In this document: positions 35,707 to 44,795 of the stretch, in pieces
How positions within the stretch are numbered: the first letter of the stretch is position 1
Layout: every line of letters begins with the position of its first letter
Origin: Exiguobacterium sp. s122
GTDB taxonomy: Bacteria > Bacillota > Bacilli > Exiguobacteriales > Exiguobacteriaceae
Length of the DNA: 64,000 nt
Assembly (NCBI RefSeq): GCF_018618475.1
Contig: NZ_JACSMD010000003.1
Coordinates: 143,358 to 207,357, forward strand
Direction: 5' to 3'
The notes under the pieces: model-generated
Database searches by the model: none
The model's input: only the letters and a program-made list of their open reading frames with translations
Told to the model about the DNA's origin: nothing
Program-made: the position numbers and the translations under genes

Positions 35707-35741
35707 GTGTGCTTGGAAAGGACGGAAGGGGGAAATCAGTC

Positions 35742-37466
35742 ATGAAACTGATTAAACAATTGGATTGGTTTATTAAACGGCAAAAACGGACGTATGTCAT
35801 CGCCATCATTCTGTTAATCATTACCGGTGTCATCGACATGTTGCCACCGTGGATTATCGGTCAAGCGATCGATGCGATTCGAGAGGGGAGTTTGACGACG
35901 GAACGGCTCGTCCTAATCGTCGGGTCGCTACTCGGTATCATGGTCTTGTCGTACGTCATGTCGTACCTATGGATTGCCCGTTTGTTCGGGACGGCCTTTT
36001 TACTAGAGAAAAAACTGCGGGGGCGTTTTTTCGGTCATTTGCTCCGTCAGACGCCGCGGTTCTATCAACAGCACCGCACGGGTGATTTGATGGCGCTTGC
36101 GACGAACGACTTGAAAGCGGTCGAACGGACAGCTGGGTTCGGCGTCATGACGCTCGTCGATTCGTTCAACATGACGCTCATCGCACTCACCATTATGGGT
36201 GTCTTCATCGATTGGAAACTGACGCTCGCGGCACTGTTGCCGATGCCGATTCTCGCCTGGTCGATGAATAAGCTCGGCCGACAAATCCACGCGCGTTTCA
36301 CGGCGGCCCAAGACGCGTTCGGTGTCATGAACGATCAAGTCGTCGAGTCGATTTCAGGGCTTCGTGTCGTTCGCTCGTTCGTCCAAGAAGATGCGGACAC
36401 GAAGAAGTTCGACACGATCACAGACGATGTGATGGCGAAAAACATGCACGTCGCCAAAATCGATGTCTTGTTCGAACCGGTCATCAAACTACTCGTCGGA
36501 CTCAGTTACTTGATTGGCTTGTCGTTCGGGACGTATCTCGTCTTTACAAACGACATTACGCTCGGTCAGCTCGTCTCGTTCAATATTTATCTCGGGATGC
36601 TCATTTGGCCGATGTACGCCTTCGGGGAATTGATTAACGTCGTCCAACGCGGAACGGCGAGCTTAGAGCGGATTGAAGCGACGATGAACGAACGGCCAGA
36701 CGTCGAGTCGACGGGGACGGCGGATGTCGCCGTACCTGAAAAAATCACGTTCAAGTCGCTCACGTTCACGTATCCAGGATCGAACCGTGCGTCACTTGAA
36801 GACATCGTGCTCCACGTATCACGTGGAGAAACGATTGGGATTGTCGGACCGACGGGGGCAGGGAAGACGACGCTCTTGCGTCAACTGCTCCGGGAATACC
36901 CGATTGATGACGCACTGCTCGTCAACGGCATCCCGATCTCAGACATCAAACTCGAACAAGTCCGCGGGTGGAGCGGCTACGTGTCGCAAGAACACTTGTT
37001 GTTCTCGAAGACGGTCCGTGACAACATCTTGTTCGGTTCAAACGATGCGACCGAGGACGACCTTCAAACGGCCATCCGTCTGGCTGCGTTTGACTCGGAC
37101 ATCAATCATTTAGAGAACGGACTCGACACGGTCGTTGGTGAGCAAGGGGTCATGCTGTCAGGTGGACAAAAACAACGTCTCTCGATTGCCCGGGCCCTGC
37201 TCAAAGACCCAGAGATTCTATTGCTCGACGATTCGCTCTCGGCGGTTGATGCCAAAACGGAGTCACGCATTATCGACTCGGTCCGGACGAGCCGAGCGGA
37301 ACAGACGACGTTCATCGTCGCACACCGCTTGTCAGCCGTCGCTCATGCCGATCAAATTCTCGTCTTACAAGACGGCCGCGTCACCGAACGTGGCACACAC
37401 GACCAACTGATGGAACGCCGTGGTTGGTATTACGAACAGTACGTTCGACAAGGAGAGACGGAGTAA
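35742..37466 (+). CDS. bmrC: multidrug ABC exporter half BmrC (degenerate ATP site)
   Basis: ABC exporter half-transporter, 574 residues: six membrane helices in the first 310 residues, then an ATPase domain with Walker A GPTGAGKTT, Q-loop SGYVSQEHLLFSKTVRDNI, signature LSGGQKQR and Walker B ILLLDDSLSAVD. The catalytic Glu after Walker B is Asp here, as in the BmrC/TM287 side of heterodimeric exporters, so this half contributes the non-catalytic site. ATG 35742 follows GGAAGGGGG; a GTG at 35709 has none. Partner gene bmrD follows with 22 bases between. Expression probably set by the leader attenuator. Confidence 0.9.
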   Translation: MKLIKQLDWFIKRQKRTYVIAIILLIITGVIDMLPPWIIGQAIDAIREGSLTTERLVLIVGSLLGIMVLSYVMSYLWIARLFGTAFLLEKKLRGRFFGHLLRQTPRFYQQHRTGDLMALATNDLKAVERTAGFGVMTLVDSFNMTLIALTIMGVFIDWKLTLAALLPMPILAWSMNKLGRQIHARFTAAQDAFGVMNDQVVESISGLRVVRSFVQEDADTKKFDTITDDVMAKNMHVAKIDVLFEPVIKLLVGLSYLIGLSFGTYLVFTNDITLGQLVSFNIYLGMLIWPMYAFGELINVVQRGTASLERIEATMNERPDVESTGTADVAVPEKITFKSLTFTYPGSNRASLEDIVLHVSRGETIGIVGPTGAGKTTLLRQLLREYPIDDALLVNGIPISDIKLEQVRGWSGYVSQEHLLFSKTVRDNILFGSNDATEDDLQTAIRLAAFDSDINHLENGLDTVVGEQGVMLSGGQKQRLSIARALLKDPEILLLDDSLSAVDAKTESRIIDSVRTSRAEQTTFIVAHRLSAVAHADQILVLQDGRVTERGTHDQLMERRGWYYEQYVRQGETE

Positions 37467-37488
37467 TCCGGGAAAGGGGGAATCTCTC

Positions 37489-39534
37489 ATGATCGATCAA
37501 CACGAATTAGATCCAGTTCGCAGGAAAAAGACGATTCGCTCGCTCGTCGGCTATGCCAAACAAGTGAAGCGCTCGATTTTCCTCGGCTTGTTCTTACTCT
37601 TTTTAGCGGTCGGCGCAGAACTTGCCGGTCCGTATATCGCAAAAATCATCATTGACGACCACATCGTCGCCATCGAGCGCGATTGGGTACAAGTCGAATC
37701 AGGCGGAAGTGTCTCCTTTGAAGGGAACGCCTATGAAAAAGAAACAAGACTCGACGGGGAGACGGTCGTAAGACCGGTCTCCATCGTCCAAACGACAGAT
37801 GGGTATTATCTTGTCCCTGATGCCGTCATGAACGGCGGGGTCCGGGAAGTCGACAACGGGGTCCTTACGATTACACGAAGCGATGAGTCTGCGACTTACG
37901 ACAACATCGTACCGCTCTCCTCGACTGACGTGTTCCAGTTTTATGAAACGGACCTCCGGGCTGTCCTCTTTTTATCTGGCCTTTACGTCGTGTTGCTGTT
38001 GATTGCGGCAGGACTAAACTGGGGGCAACAGATGCTCCTTCAGCGCTCGGCTCACCAAATCGTCAAAACGATGCGACTCGATGTCATGCGCCACTTGCAA
38101 ACTATCCCGGTGCGTTATTTCGACCAAACACCAATCGGGAAAATCGTCAGTCGGGTCACGAACGACACGGAGACGATTCGCGATCTCTATTTAGGGGTCC
38201 TCGCCCGTGTGTTCCAAAGCATTGTCATGATGATTGGTGTTTTGATTGCCATGTTCTTCTTAGACGTACGGCTTGGTCTTGTCTCGCTCATCATCATTCC
38301 GGTCGTTATTGTCTGGATCAAGTTGTTCCAACGTCTGTCGACGCGCAACAACTTCCGAGTACGTGCCCTCGTCGCGGATATGAACGCCCAATTGAACGAG
38401 AGTATTCAAACGATGCCAATCATTCAATCGTACGTGAAGGAAGGGCTCGTCTATGACGAGTTCAATGAAAAGAACAGCGACAACTTCCAGACGCGCCGGA
38501 AGCTGCTCAAGCTTGATGCACTCATGTCGCACAACTTAGTTAACTTCTTCCGTAACATGGCGCTTGCCCTCCTCATCTGGGTCGTCGGGGCGCAGACGCT
38601 AGGGACAGGGAGCGTGCTCACGCTCGGAATTTTGTACGCGTATATCGATTACGTCTCACGGATTTTCGAGCCGGTGACACAAATCATGAACCAATTGTCG
38701 CCACTTCAACAAGCACTCGTTTCGGCAGACCGGATGTTCCAGTTGCTCGACGAGGAAGGGGAGGACGTATCGACCGACCGCATTCCACGCTTTAAAGGGG
38801 AAGTCGTGTTTGAGGATGTCTCATTTAGTTATGAGGCCGGGAAGCCGGTACTCCAACACATCGATATCCACGCCGCGCCTGGGGAGACCGTCGCGCTCGT
38901 CGGTCATACCGGTAGCGGGAAGAGCTCAATTATGAACTTGCTCATGCGCTTCTACGATCCGTCGAACGGAACGCTCAACATCGACGGGATGGACGTGACG
39001 AAACTGCCGACGCAAGCGGTCCGCGATCATCTCGGCATCGTGCTCCAAGATCCGTTCTTGTTCACAGGATCGATTAAGACGAACGTGACGCTCGGGGACG
39101 AGACGATTTCCGATGAGCGAGTCTGGCAGGCGCTCACAGCGGTCGGAGCCGATCGCTTCGTCAAACAGTTGCCAAACGGTCTCGAAGAACCGGTCATCGA
39201 ACGTGGTGCGTCGCTTTCGAGTGGAGAACGACAACTCATCAGCTTTGCACGTGCCCTCGTCTTTGACCCGGCGATTCTCGTCTTAGACGAAGCGACAGCC
39301 AGTGTCGACTCGGAGACGGAAGCGCTCATCCAAGACGCGCTCAAGACGCTCACGAAAGGACGGACGACGTTTGTCATTGCTCACCGACTCTCGACGATTC
39401 GGGAAGCCGACCAAATTCTCGTGCTCGATCATGGACACATCATCGAACGCGGAAACCATCAATCGCTCATCGCGCACGGCGGTGTGTACGCCCGTATGCA
39501 TGAGCTTCAAAGTAAACAACAAGCGATTAGCTAA
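37489..39534 (+). CDS. bmrD: multidrug ABC exporter half BmrD (consensus ATP site)
   Basis: The larger half, 681 residues. After helix 1 (RSIFLGLFLLFLAVGAELAG) an insertion of about 100 residues (roughly 60-160) with Thr/Val/Glu-rich repeats sits before helix 2; this extracellular domain is typical of BmrD/YheH. The ATPase domain has Walker A GHTGSGKSS and Walker B LVLDEATASVD with the full catalytic Glu, while its signature is weak (LSSGERQL), as expected when the active site is made from BmrD Walker motifs and the BmrC signature. ATG 37489 has AAAGGGGG upstream. The rtcB ATG lies 13 bases behind its stop. Confidence 0.9.
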   Translation: MIDQHELDPVRRKKTIRSLVGYAKQVKRSIFLGLFLLFLAVGAELAGPYIAKIIIDDHIVAIERDWVQVESGGSVSFEGNAYEKETRLDGETVVRPVSIVQTTDGYYLVPDAVMNGGVREVDNGVLTITRSDESATYDNIVPLSSTDVFQFYETDLRAVLFLSGLYVVLLLIAAGLNWGQQMLLQRSAHQIVKTMRLDVMRHLQTIPVRYFDQTPIGKIVSRVTNDTETIRDLYLGVLARVFQSIVMMIGVLIAMFFLDVRLGLVSLIIIPVVIVWIKLFQRLSTRNNFRVRALVADMNAQLNESIQTMPIIQSYVKEGLVYDEFNEKNSDNFQTRRKLLKLDALMSHNLVNFFRNMALALLIWVVGAQTLGTGSVLTLGILYAYIDYVSRIFEPVTQIMNQLSPLQQALVSADRMFQLLDEEGEDVSTDRIPRFKGEVVFEDVSFSYEAGKPVLQHIDIHAAPGETVALVGHTGSGKSSIMNLLMRFYDPSNGTLNIDGMDVTKLPTQAVRDHLGIVLQDPFLFTGSIKTNVTLGDETISDERVWQALTAVGADRFVKQLPNGLEEPVIERGASLSSGERQLISFARALVFDPAILVLDEATASVDSETEALIQDALKTLTKGRTTFVIAHRLSTIREADQILVLDHGHIIERGNHQSLIAHGGVYARMHELQSKQQAIS

Positions 39535-39547
39535 GAAAGGAGAGCGT

Positions 39548-40723
39548 ATGGAGATTATCGGAAAGCATAACCGTGCCAAAGTATTCAATGAACGGATGGA
39601 TGACATGACGCGGTCGCAACTCCAGACACTCGTCGACCAACCGTTCACAGAAGGCGCGACGATTCGAATCATGCCGGACATGCATGCCGGCAAAGGTTCG
39701 GTCGTCGGCACGACGATGACGATTCATGACAAGATTGTCCCGAACCTGGTCGGCGTCGACCTCGGGTGCGGCATGCTCTGCACCGAGATCAAGGCGAAGC
39801 GAATCGACTTTCAAAAGCTCGATGACGTCATTCGTCAAAAGGTGCCGAGTGGAATGAACATTCGGGGGGAGGCGCATCCTTACGCATCAACGCTTCCGTT
39901 AGAAGACGTCCGAGCCCCGTTCAAACTCGACCGTGCCTTGCGCTCGGTCGGGACGCTCGGGTCGGGAAACCATTTTATTGAAGTGAATGAGGACAACGGA
40001 CGGACGTATCTCGTCATCCATTCGGGGTCGCGTCATCTCGGTGTTCAAATTGCCGACCATTATCAAAATCGTGCCATCGAACACATGATGAAGACGAACG
40101 ATGTGATGGAAGCGATTGACCAGTTGAAAGCGGCCGGGCGTGAGCATGAGATTTCAACGTATCTCGAGACAGAGCGTGAGGCGCGGAGAAAATTCCGTGA
40201 CCTCGCCTATGTCGAAGGCGACGCGATGGAAGATTATATGCATGATGTACGGATCGCCCAACAGTACGCTGCAAGTAATCGTCTGGCTATGACGGACGTC
40301 ATCGTTGAGGCGATGAACTGGCACGTCCTTGACCAGTTCGACACGGTGCATAACTACATCGACCATGACGATCGAATCCTTCGAAAAGGTGCGATTTCGG
40401 CGAAGGATGGGGAGCGGGTCATCATTCCGATGAATATGCGGGACGGATCGCTCATCTGTACCGGAAAAGGCAATCCAGATTGGAACTTCTCAGGACCGCA
40501 CGGGGCGGGACGGATCATGTCACGTTCGGCTGCGCGGAAGCGCGTTGACTTTAACGAATTCAAACAAACGATGTCTGGTGTGTGGTCGACGTCAGTCCGG
40601 CCGTCGACGATAGACGAGTCGCCATTCGTCTATAAATCGATGAAGGAAATCGTCCGTTATATCGAACCGGCCGTTACGATCGATCAAGTCATCAAACCGC
40701 TCTATAACTTTAAGGCGAACTGA
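39548..40723 (+). CDS. rtcB: RNA ligase RtcB
   Basis: Joins RNA 2',3'-cyclic phosphate or 3'-phosphate ends to 5'-OH ends with GTP and Mn; in bacteria it repairs cleaved RNA. 391 residues. Manganese and guanylate residues can be seen: Cys74 in GVDLGCGM, Asn141-His142 in GSGNHFIEV, His163 in IHSGSRHLG, His in TVHNYI, and the guanylylated His in GPHGAGRIMSRSAARK. No archease gene is nearby. The ATG follows AAGGAG within 13 bases of the bmrD stop and no terminator lies between, so it is probably in the bmrCD transcript and under its leader control. This neighbour is unusual as far as I know. Confidence 0.9.
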   Translation: MEIIGKHNRAKVFNERMDDMTRSQLQTLVDQPFTEGATIRIMPDMHAGKGSVVGTTMTIHDKIVPNLVGVDLGCGMLCTEIKAKRIDFQKLDDVIRQKVPSGMNIRGEAHPYASTLPLEDVRAPFKLDRALRSVGTLGSGNHFIEVNEDNGRTYLVIHSGSRHLGVQIADHYQNRAIEHMMKTNDVMEAIDQLKAAGREHEISTYLETEREARRKFRDLAYVEGDAMEDYMHDVRIAQQYAASNRLAMTDVIVEAMNWHVLDQFDTVHNYIDHDDRILRKGAISAKDGERVIIPMNMRDGSLICTGKGNPDWNFSGPHGAGRIMSRSAARKRVDFNEFKQTMSGVWSTSVRPSTIDESPFVYKSMKEIVRYIEPAVTIDQVIKPLYNFKAN

Positions 40724-40750
40724 ACCACGTGTTCAGTTTCGTCTTTTTCT
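40718..40750 (+). terminator. intrinsic terminator after rtcB
   Basis: AACTGAAC pairs with GTTCAGTT around CACGT, followed by T-rich sequence. It overlaps the rtcB stop and closes the leader-bmrCD-rtcB unit. Confidence 0.8.
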
Positions 40751-40792
40751 TTTCTGTGAGAAATCTGATACGCTACAAGTGAGGTGAACGAA

Positions 40793-41107
40793 ATGGAAAA
40801 ACGATTGAGTGACTTATCGAAATACGAATTGGAACAAGAGATTCGAGCGCTCCACGAACGAAAACGGAAAGCGGAGCAGATGGGGATGGTTAGTGAGATT
40901 GAAGTCGTCTTGCGCCGTATCGCCATCGCCGAGAGCTATTTGATTGACCCATCGTCGTTCAAACCAGGAGAGACGTACATCGTCAACTACAATGAACGCC
41001 CGTTTCGTTTAAAGTTCGTCAATGGCGTCATGGGATGGGGCACGTTCGAAGGTGAGACGACGGAGCATGCGATTCCACTTTCGGAACTGTCAGAGGTGCG
41101 CTCATGA
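40793..41107 (+). CDS. yfhH: YfhH family protein (DUF1811)
   Basis: A 104-residue soluble protein whose layout matches Bacillus YfhH: helical start (MEKRLSDLSKYELEQEIRAL), HERKRKAEQMGMVSEIEVVL, then an SH3-like beta part (FKPGETYIVNYNERPFRLKF, NGVMGWGTF). Function of the family is not known. GAGGTG precedes ATG 40793; the GTG at 40784 is discarded because it lies inside this site. Overlaps yfhJ by four bases (ATGA), so they are one unit, with recX nearby in Bacillus but 7 kb away here. Confidence 0.85.
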   Translation: MEKRLSDLSKYELEQEIRALHERKRKAEQMGMVSEIEVVLRRIAIAESYLIDPSSFKPGETYIVNYNERPFRLKFVNGVMGWGTFEGETTEHAIPLSELSEVRS

Positions 41108-41373
41108 ACCGACCCGAACAATATGAACGATTGGCCGAGATGTTGAAAGCGAAAAATGATGTGTTGACAGAACTTGAGGCGTTGACATGGGTCGAGGTGC
41201 TTTGGGAAGATTTTGAGACGTCGCTCGCGCGAGCGGGTGAACCGTATCCGGGAGAGGCCAAGTCGTTTCAATACGTCGTACAACAGATTGATGCGTACGG
41301 GCCACAACTTCATTTATTTCAAACGAAAAATGAGAAGTTCAAACACTTGATGTCGAAACGAAATCTTCACTAA
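41104..41373 (+). CDS. yfhJ: YfhJ family protein (WVELL motif)
   Basis: An 89-residue protein with the WVELL family motif in the variant TWVEVLWEDFETS, the rest helical (EQYERLAEMLKAKND) and VQQIDAYGPQLHLF. Function unknown. The ATG overlaps the yfhH stop by four bases. The pair yfhH-yfhJ is also found next to each other in Bacillus. Its C-terminus is basic. Ended by a clear terminator. Confidence 0.85.
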   Translation: MNRPEQYERLAEMLKAKNDVLTELEALTWVEVLWEDFETSLARAGEPYPGEAKSFQYVVQQIDAYGPQLHLFQTKNEKFKHLMSKRNLH

Positions 41374-41402
41374 AATCACGCCACATTCGGCGTGATTTTT
41401 TA
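41372..41402 (+). terminator. intrinsic terminator after yfhJ
   Basis: AAATCACGCC pairs with GGCGTGATTT around ACATTC, followed by TTT. Clean stem. Confidence 0.9.
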
Positions 41403-41516
41403 CTTGCAAACAAAACGGAATTCGGTATAATGAAAGGCGCTATAAGTTCGCTTTTTTGTTAAGTATTTATAAACTTTCTTTAGTTGAAATCATTTTATAC
41501 TAAACTTGTTTGCAAG
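41403..41516. promoter_or_regulatory. long-range inverted repeat framing the pot regulator promoter
   Basis: CTTGCAAACAA at 41403-41413 and its perfect complement TTGTTTGCAAG at 41506-41516. The promoter TTGCAA-16-TATAAT (41404-41409, 41426-41431) has its -35 inside the first arm; the second arm ends 18 bases before the regulator start codon. This looks like a pair of binding sites for the encoded regulator, able to form a loop. The 16-base spacer makes the promoter somewhat weak. Confidence 0.6.
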
Positions 41517-41534
41517 CGAAAGGAGGGCGAAGAT

Positions 41535-42074
41535 ATGGAAGTCGGGCAAAAAATCAAACGGCTCCGTGTGAAAAACGGGTTGACGCAAGAAGAATTGGCG
41601 GAACGTACCGATTTGAGCAAAGGATACATCTCTCAAATTGAACGCGATTTGAGTTCACCTTCACTTGAGACATTGTTTGACTTGTTAGAAGTACTCGGGT
41701 GCTCGCCAAAAGAGTTCTTCGATGAGGACGTGTTCCAAAAAGTCGTCTATACCGAAGAAGATCGGACGATACACGTCGATGAGGAGCGTCGCTATCGGAC
41801 CGAATGGCTCATCCCGGAATCAAACGAAAAAGATATGGAGCCGATTGTGCTCAAGTTTTCAAAAAACGGCGAGTTCAAACGGTACGAACCGTCACGCTCC
41901 GAGACGTTCGTGTATGTGTTGTCAGGACATATTGCCTTAAAGCTCGGCAATCGCACCTACTTTGCCAAGGCGGGCGAGACGCTTTATTATGTCGCCTCTG
42001 ATTCGCATCAACTCGTCAACGATTACGACGGCGAGAGCGAATGTCTCGTCGTCGCGACCCATTCATACCTATAA
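41535..42074 (+). CDS. XRE-cupin regulator of the polyamine transport operon
   Basis: DNA-binding regulator, 179 residues: N-terminal helix-turn-helix (MEVGQKIKRLRVKNGLTQEE, LAERTDLSKGYISQIERDLS) and C-terminal cupin barrel (SETFVYVLSGHIALKLGNRTY, AGETLYYVASDSHQL). This is the PuuR-like layout, in which the cupin senses a small molecule, here probably a polyamine. ATG 41535 follows AAAGGAGGG at nine bases. It is 15 bases upstream of potA and probably regulates the operon including itself through the inverted repeat in its promoter. Ligand binding by the cupin is inferred. Confidence 0.88.
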   Translation: MEVGQKIKRLRVKNGLTQEELAERTDLSKGYISQIERDLSSPSLETLFDLLEVLGCSPKEFFDEDVFQKVVYTEEDRTIHVDEERRYRTEWLIPESNEKDMEPIVLKFSKNGEFKRYEPSRSETFVYVLSGHIALKLGNRTYFAKAGETLYYVASDSHQLVNDYDGESECLVVATHSYL

Positions 42075-42089
42075 GAAGGAGGAATTGAG

Positions 42090-43196
42090 ATGAACGAACA
42101 AACGATTATCCGCTTTGACAATGTCTCGAAGCGTTACGACGACACCGTCGTCTTAGAAGACATCAGTTTTGAGATTGAGCGAGGGAAATTTTATACGCTA
42201 CTCGGACCATCGGGATGTGGAAAAACGACGATTCTTCGGCTGATTGCAGGGTTCACCGATGCCTCGAACGGTGATATTCACTTTGATGGCAAACGGATTA
42301 ACGAGGTGCCGGCCAATAAACGTCAAGTGAACACCGTGTTCCAAGATTATGCGCTCTTCCCGCACCTGAACGTGTTTGAGAACGTCGCATTCGGTCTTCG
42401 TATCAAAAAAATGAAAGAGGCTGACATTAAGACGAAAGTCGAGCAGGCACTCAAGTTCGTCAACTTGGTCGGGTATGATTCGCGTGAAATCGATGAGTTG
42501 TCGGGCGGACAGCGCCAACGGGTCGCCATCGCGCGTGCCATCGTCAATGAGCCAGAAGTCATCTTGCTCGACGAACCGCTCTCAGCGCTCGATTTGAAAT
42601 TGCGTACAGAGATGCAGTATGAGCTACGTGAACTTCAGCAACGTCTCGGCATCACATTCATCTTCGTCACCCACGACCAAGAAGAAGCGCTCGCCATGTC
42701 AGACGAGATTTTCGTCATGAACAACGGGCGCATCGTCCAAAGCGGGACACCGACCGACATTTACGACGAACCGATTAACCGTTTCGTCGCTGACTTTATC
42801 GGTGAATCGAATATCGTCCCAGCTGTCATGCCAGAAGACCACGTCGTCTCGTTTGCCGGGAAGACGTTCGACTGCGTCGACCAAGGGTTTGACCGCAATG
42901 AAAAAGTCGAAGTGATCATCCGTCCGGAAGATTTGGAGATGACGTCCGTCGATTCGGCGAAACTGGTCGTCGATGTCGATTCGCAACTGTTCCGCGGCGT
43001 CCATTACGAGATTTGTTGCTATGATGAAGAAGGAAACGAATGGCTCGTTCATTCGACGAAAAAATCAGTCGTTGGTTCGAAAATTGGACTCACGTTCGAC
43101 GAGGAAGCGATTCACGTCATGCGCCTAGGAGAGACGGAGGAAGAGTTCGATCGCCGCCTCGAGTCGTACGAGGAGGTCGCCCATGAATCGAACTAG
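42090..43196 (+). CDS. potA: spermidine/putrescine ABC transporter ATPase
   Basis: ATPase of the polyamine importer, 368 residues. Walker [11 protein letters not shown]-loop [21 protein letters not shown], signature [15 protein letters not shown] and Walker [14 protein letters not shown]-loop [12 protein letters not shown], then a TOBE-like regulatory C-terminal domain ([18 protein letters not shown]). GGAGGA lies before ATG 42090. Overlaps potB by 14 bases. Part of regulator-potA-potB-potC-potD. Confidence 0.95.
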   Translation: MNEQTIIRFDNVSKRYDDTVVLEDISFEIERGKFYTLLGPSGCGKTTILRLIAGFTDASNGDIHFDGKRINEVPANKRQVNTVFQDYALFPHLNVFENVAFGLRIKKMKEADIKTKVEQALKFVNLVGYDSREIDELSGGQRQRVAIARAIVNEPEVILLDEPLSALDLKLRTEMQYELRELQQRLGITFIFVTHDQEEALAMSDEIFVMNNGRIVQSGTPTDIYDEPINRFVADFIGESNIVPAVMPEDHVVSFAGKTFDCVDQGFDRNEKVEVIIRPEDLEMTSVDSAKLVVDVDSQLFRGVHYEICCYDEEGNEWLVHSTKKSVVGSKIGLTFDEEAIHVMRLGETEEEFDRRLESYEEVAHESN

Positions 43197-44004
43197 TCAA
43201 ACAGCGAAGACGGTTTACATGACGACGTATTGGGTGTGGATTGCCCTATTCGTCATTGCACCGCTCTTCCTCGTTCTTTACTATTCTTTCTTTGATATTG
43301 AAGGGAACTTGAGTTTAGAGAACTATCGGACGTTCTTCACGTCGACGTATTTGACGATGACGCTGTCGTCGTTCTGGTATGCGTTCTTGATCACATTTTT
43401 CTCGCTCCTCATTGGCTATCCGACGGCCTACTTGTTGACGAAGACGAAGCACAAACAATTGTGGCTCCTTCTGATCATCTTGCCGTCGTGGATCAACTTG
43501 TTATTGAAAGCCTACGCGTTCCTCGGAATTTTTGGGACGTACGGCATCACGAACCAGTTTTTAGAGGCGATTGGGATTGGGACGCGTCAGATTTTGTTCA
43601 CGGACTTCAGCTTCGTGTTTGTGTCCGTATACATTTTTATCCCGTTCATGATTTTGCCGATTTATAACGCCATCGAGAAGTTACCGCCGTCACTCGTCTA
43701 TGCGTCGCGTGACCTAGGGGCCTCAAACTGGACGACGTTCCGACGCGTTATCTTCCCGCTCACGCTTGACGGTGTCAAATCGGGGATTCAAATCGTCTTT
43801 ATCCCGGCACTTTCACTCTTCATGATTACACGTCTTATTGCTGGAAACCGGGTCATTACACTCGGGACGGCAATCGAACAACAATTCCTCGTTACGCAAA
43901 ACTGGGGCATGGGCTCAACGATTGCCGTGTTCTTAATTTTGGCGATGGTGCTTGTCATGGTCATCACGCGTGACTGGGGTTCAAAAGGAGCGGTGCGTCG
44001 ATGA
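43183..44004 (+). CDS. potB: spermidine/putrescine ABC transporter permease PotB
   Basis: Membrane subunit, 273 residues, six helices. The EAA loop that docks on PotA is at [23 protein letters not shown], with the family [14 protein letters not shown] upstream. GAGGAGG precedes the ATG, which lies inside the potA end (14-base overlap). Its stop overlaps potC by four bases. Clear operon partner. Confidence 0.93.
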   Translation: MNRTSQTAKTVYMTTYWVWIALFVIAPLFLVLYYSFFDIEGNLSLENYRTFFTSTYLTMTLSSFWYAFLITFFSLLIGYPTAYLLTKTKHKQLWLLLIILPSWINLLLKAYAFLGIFGTYGITNQFLEAIGIGTRQILFTDFSFVFVSVYIFIPFMILPIYNAIEKLPPSLVYASRDLGASNWTTFRRVIFPLTLDGVKSGIQIVFIPALSLFMITRLIAGNRVITLGTAIEQQFLVTQNWGMGSTIAVFLILAMVLVMVITRDWGSKGAVRR

Positions 44005-44795
44005 AACAACGAAAATTCAAATGGGCAAACTTGTATTTGATGGCGGTGTTCTTCATCCTATACGCGCCGATTCTTTACTTGGTCGTCTACTCGTTCAATA
44101 GCGGCGGGACGATGAGTAGCTTTGACGGGTTCACGCTCGAGTGGTACGAGGCACTCTTCACCGACACACGTCTTCTCGTCATCGTCTTAAACACGATTGT
44201 CATCGCGCTGCTCTCAGCGACAATTTCGACCGTACTCGGGGTCATCGGGGCACTTGCCATCTATACGGCCAAACAGAAGTACACGAAGACGTCGCTCTTG
44301 TCACTTAACAACGTGTTGATCGTCAGTCCGGACGTGATTATTGGGGCGTCGTTCCTTATCTTATTCACGATGCTCGGGATCCAGCTCGGGTTCTACTCGG
44401 TGCTATTGGCCCACATAGCGTTCTCGGTCCCAATCGTCGTCATTCTCGTCTTGCCAAAATTGCAAGAGATGAGCCCGACGTTAATCGATGCGTCACGTGA
44501 TTTAGGAGCGAGCACGTGGGATGTGCTCACAAAAGTGATTTTGCCGTACATCACCCCTGGTATTTTCGCCGGCTTCTTTACGGCACTCACGTATTCGCTC
44601 GATGACTTCGCCGTCACGTTCTTCGTAACGGGGAACGGGTTCTCGACACTCGCAGTCGAAGTCTACTCACGGGCACGTCAAGGGATCTCGCTTGAGATTA
44701 ACGCCTTGTCGACACTACTGTTCCTGTTCACTCTCATGCTCGTTCTTGGATACTATGTACTCGCGCGACGTGCGGCGAAGGAGGTTAGACGATGA
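44001..44795 (+). CDS. potC: spermidine/putrescine ABC transporter permease PotC
   Basis: Second membrane subunit, 264 residues, six helices. EAA loop at [25 protein letters not shown], and SLDDFAVTFFVTGNGFSTLAVEVYS near the end is typical for PotC. ATGA overlaps with potB before and potD after it. Forms the channel with PotB. Confidence 0.93.
   Translation: MKQRKFKWANLYLMAVFFILYAPILYLVVYSFNSGGTMSSFDGFTLEWYEALFTDTRLLVIVLNTIVIALLSATISTVLGVIGALAIYTAKQKYTKTSLLSLNNVLIVSPDVIIGASFLILFTMLGIQLGFYSVLLAHIAFSVPIVVILVLPKLQEMSPTLIDASRDLGASTWDVLTKVILPYITPGIFAGFFTALTYSLDDFAVTFFVTGNGFSTLAVEVYSRARQGISLEINALSTLLFLFTLMLVLGYYVLARRAAKEVRR

Noticed and set aside
41436..41460. Weak AGGCG/CGCTT hairpin with T6 in the pot regulator leader
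   Set aside because: Stem of five with a GU pair is too weak to call an attenuator.
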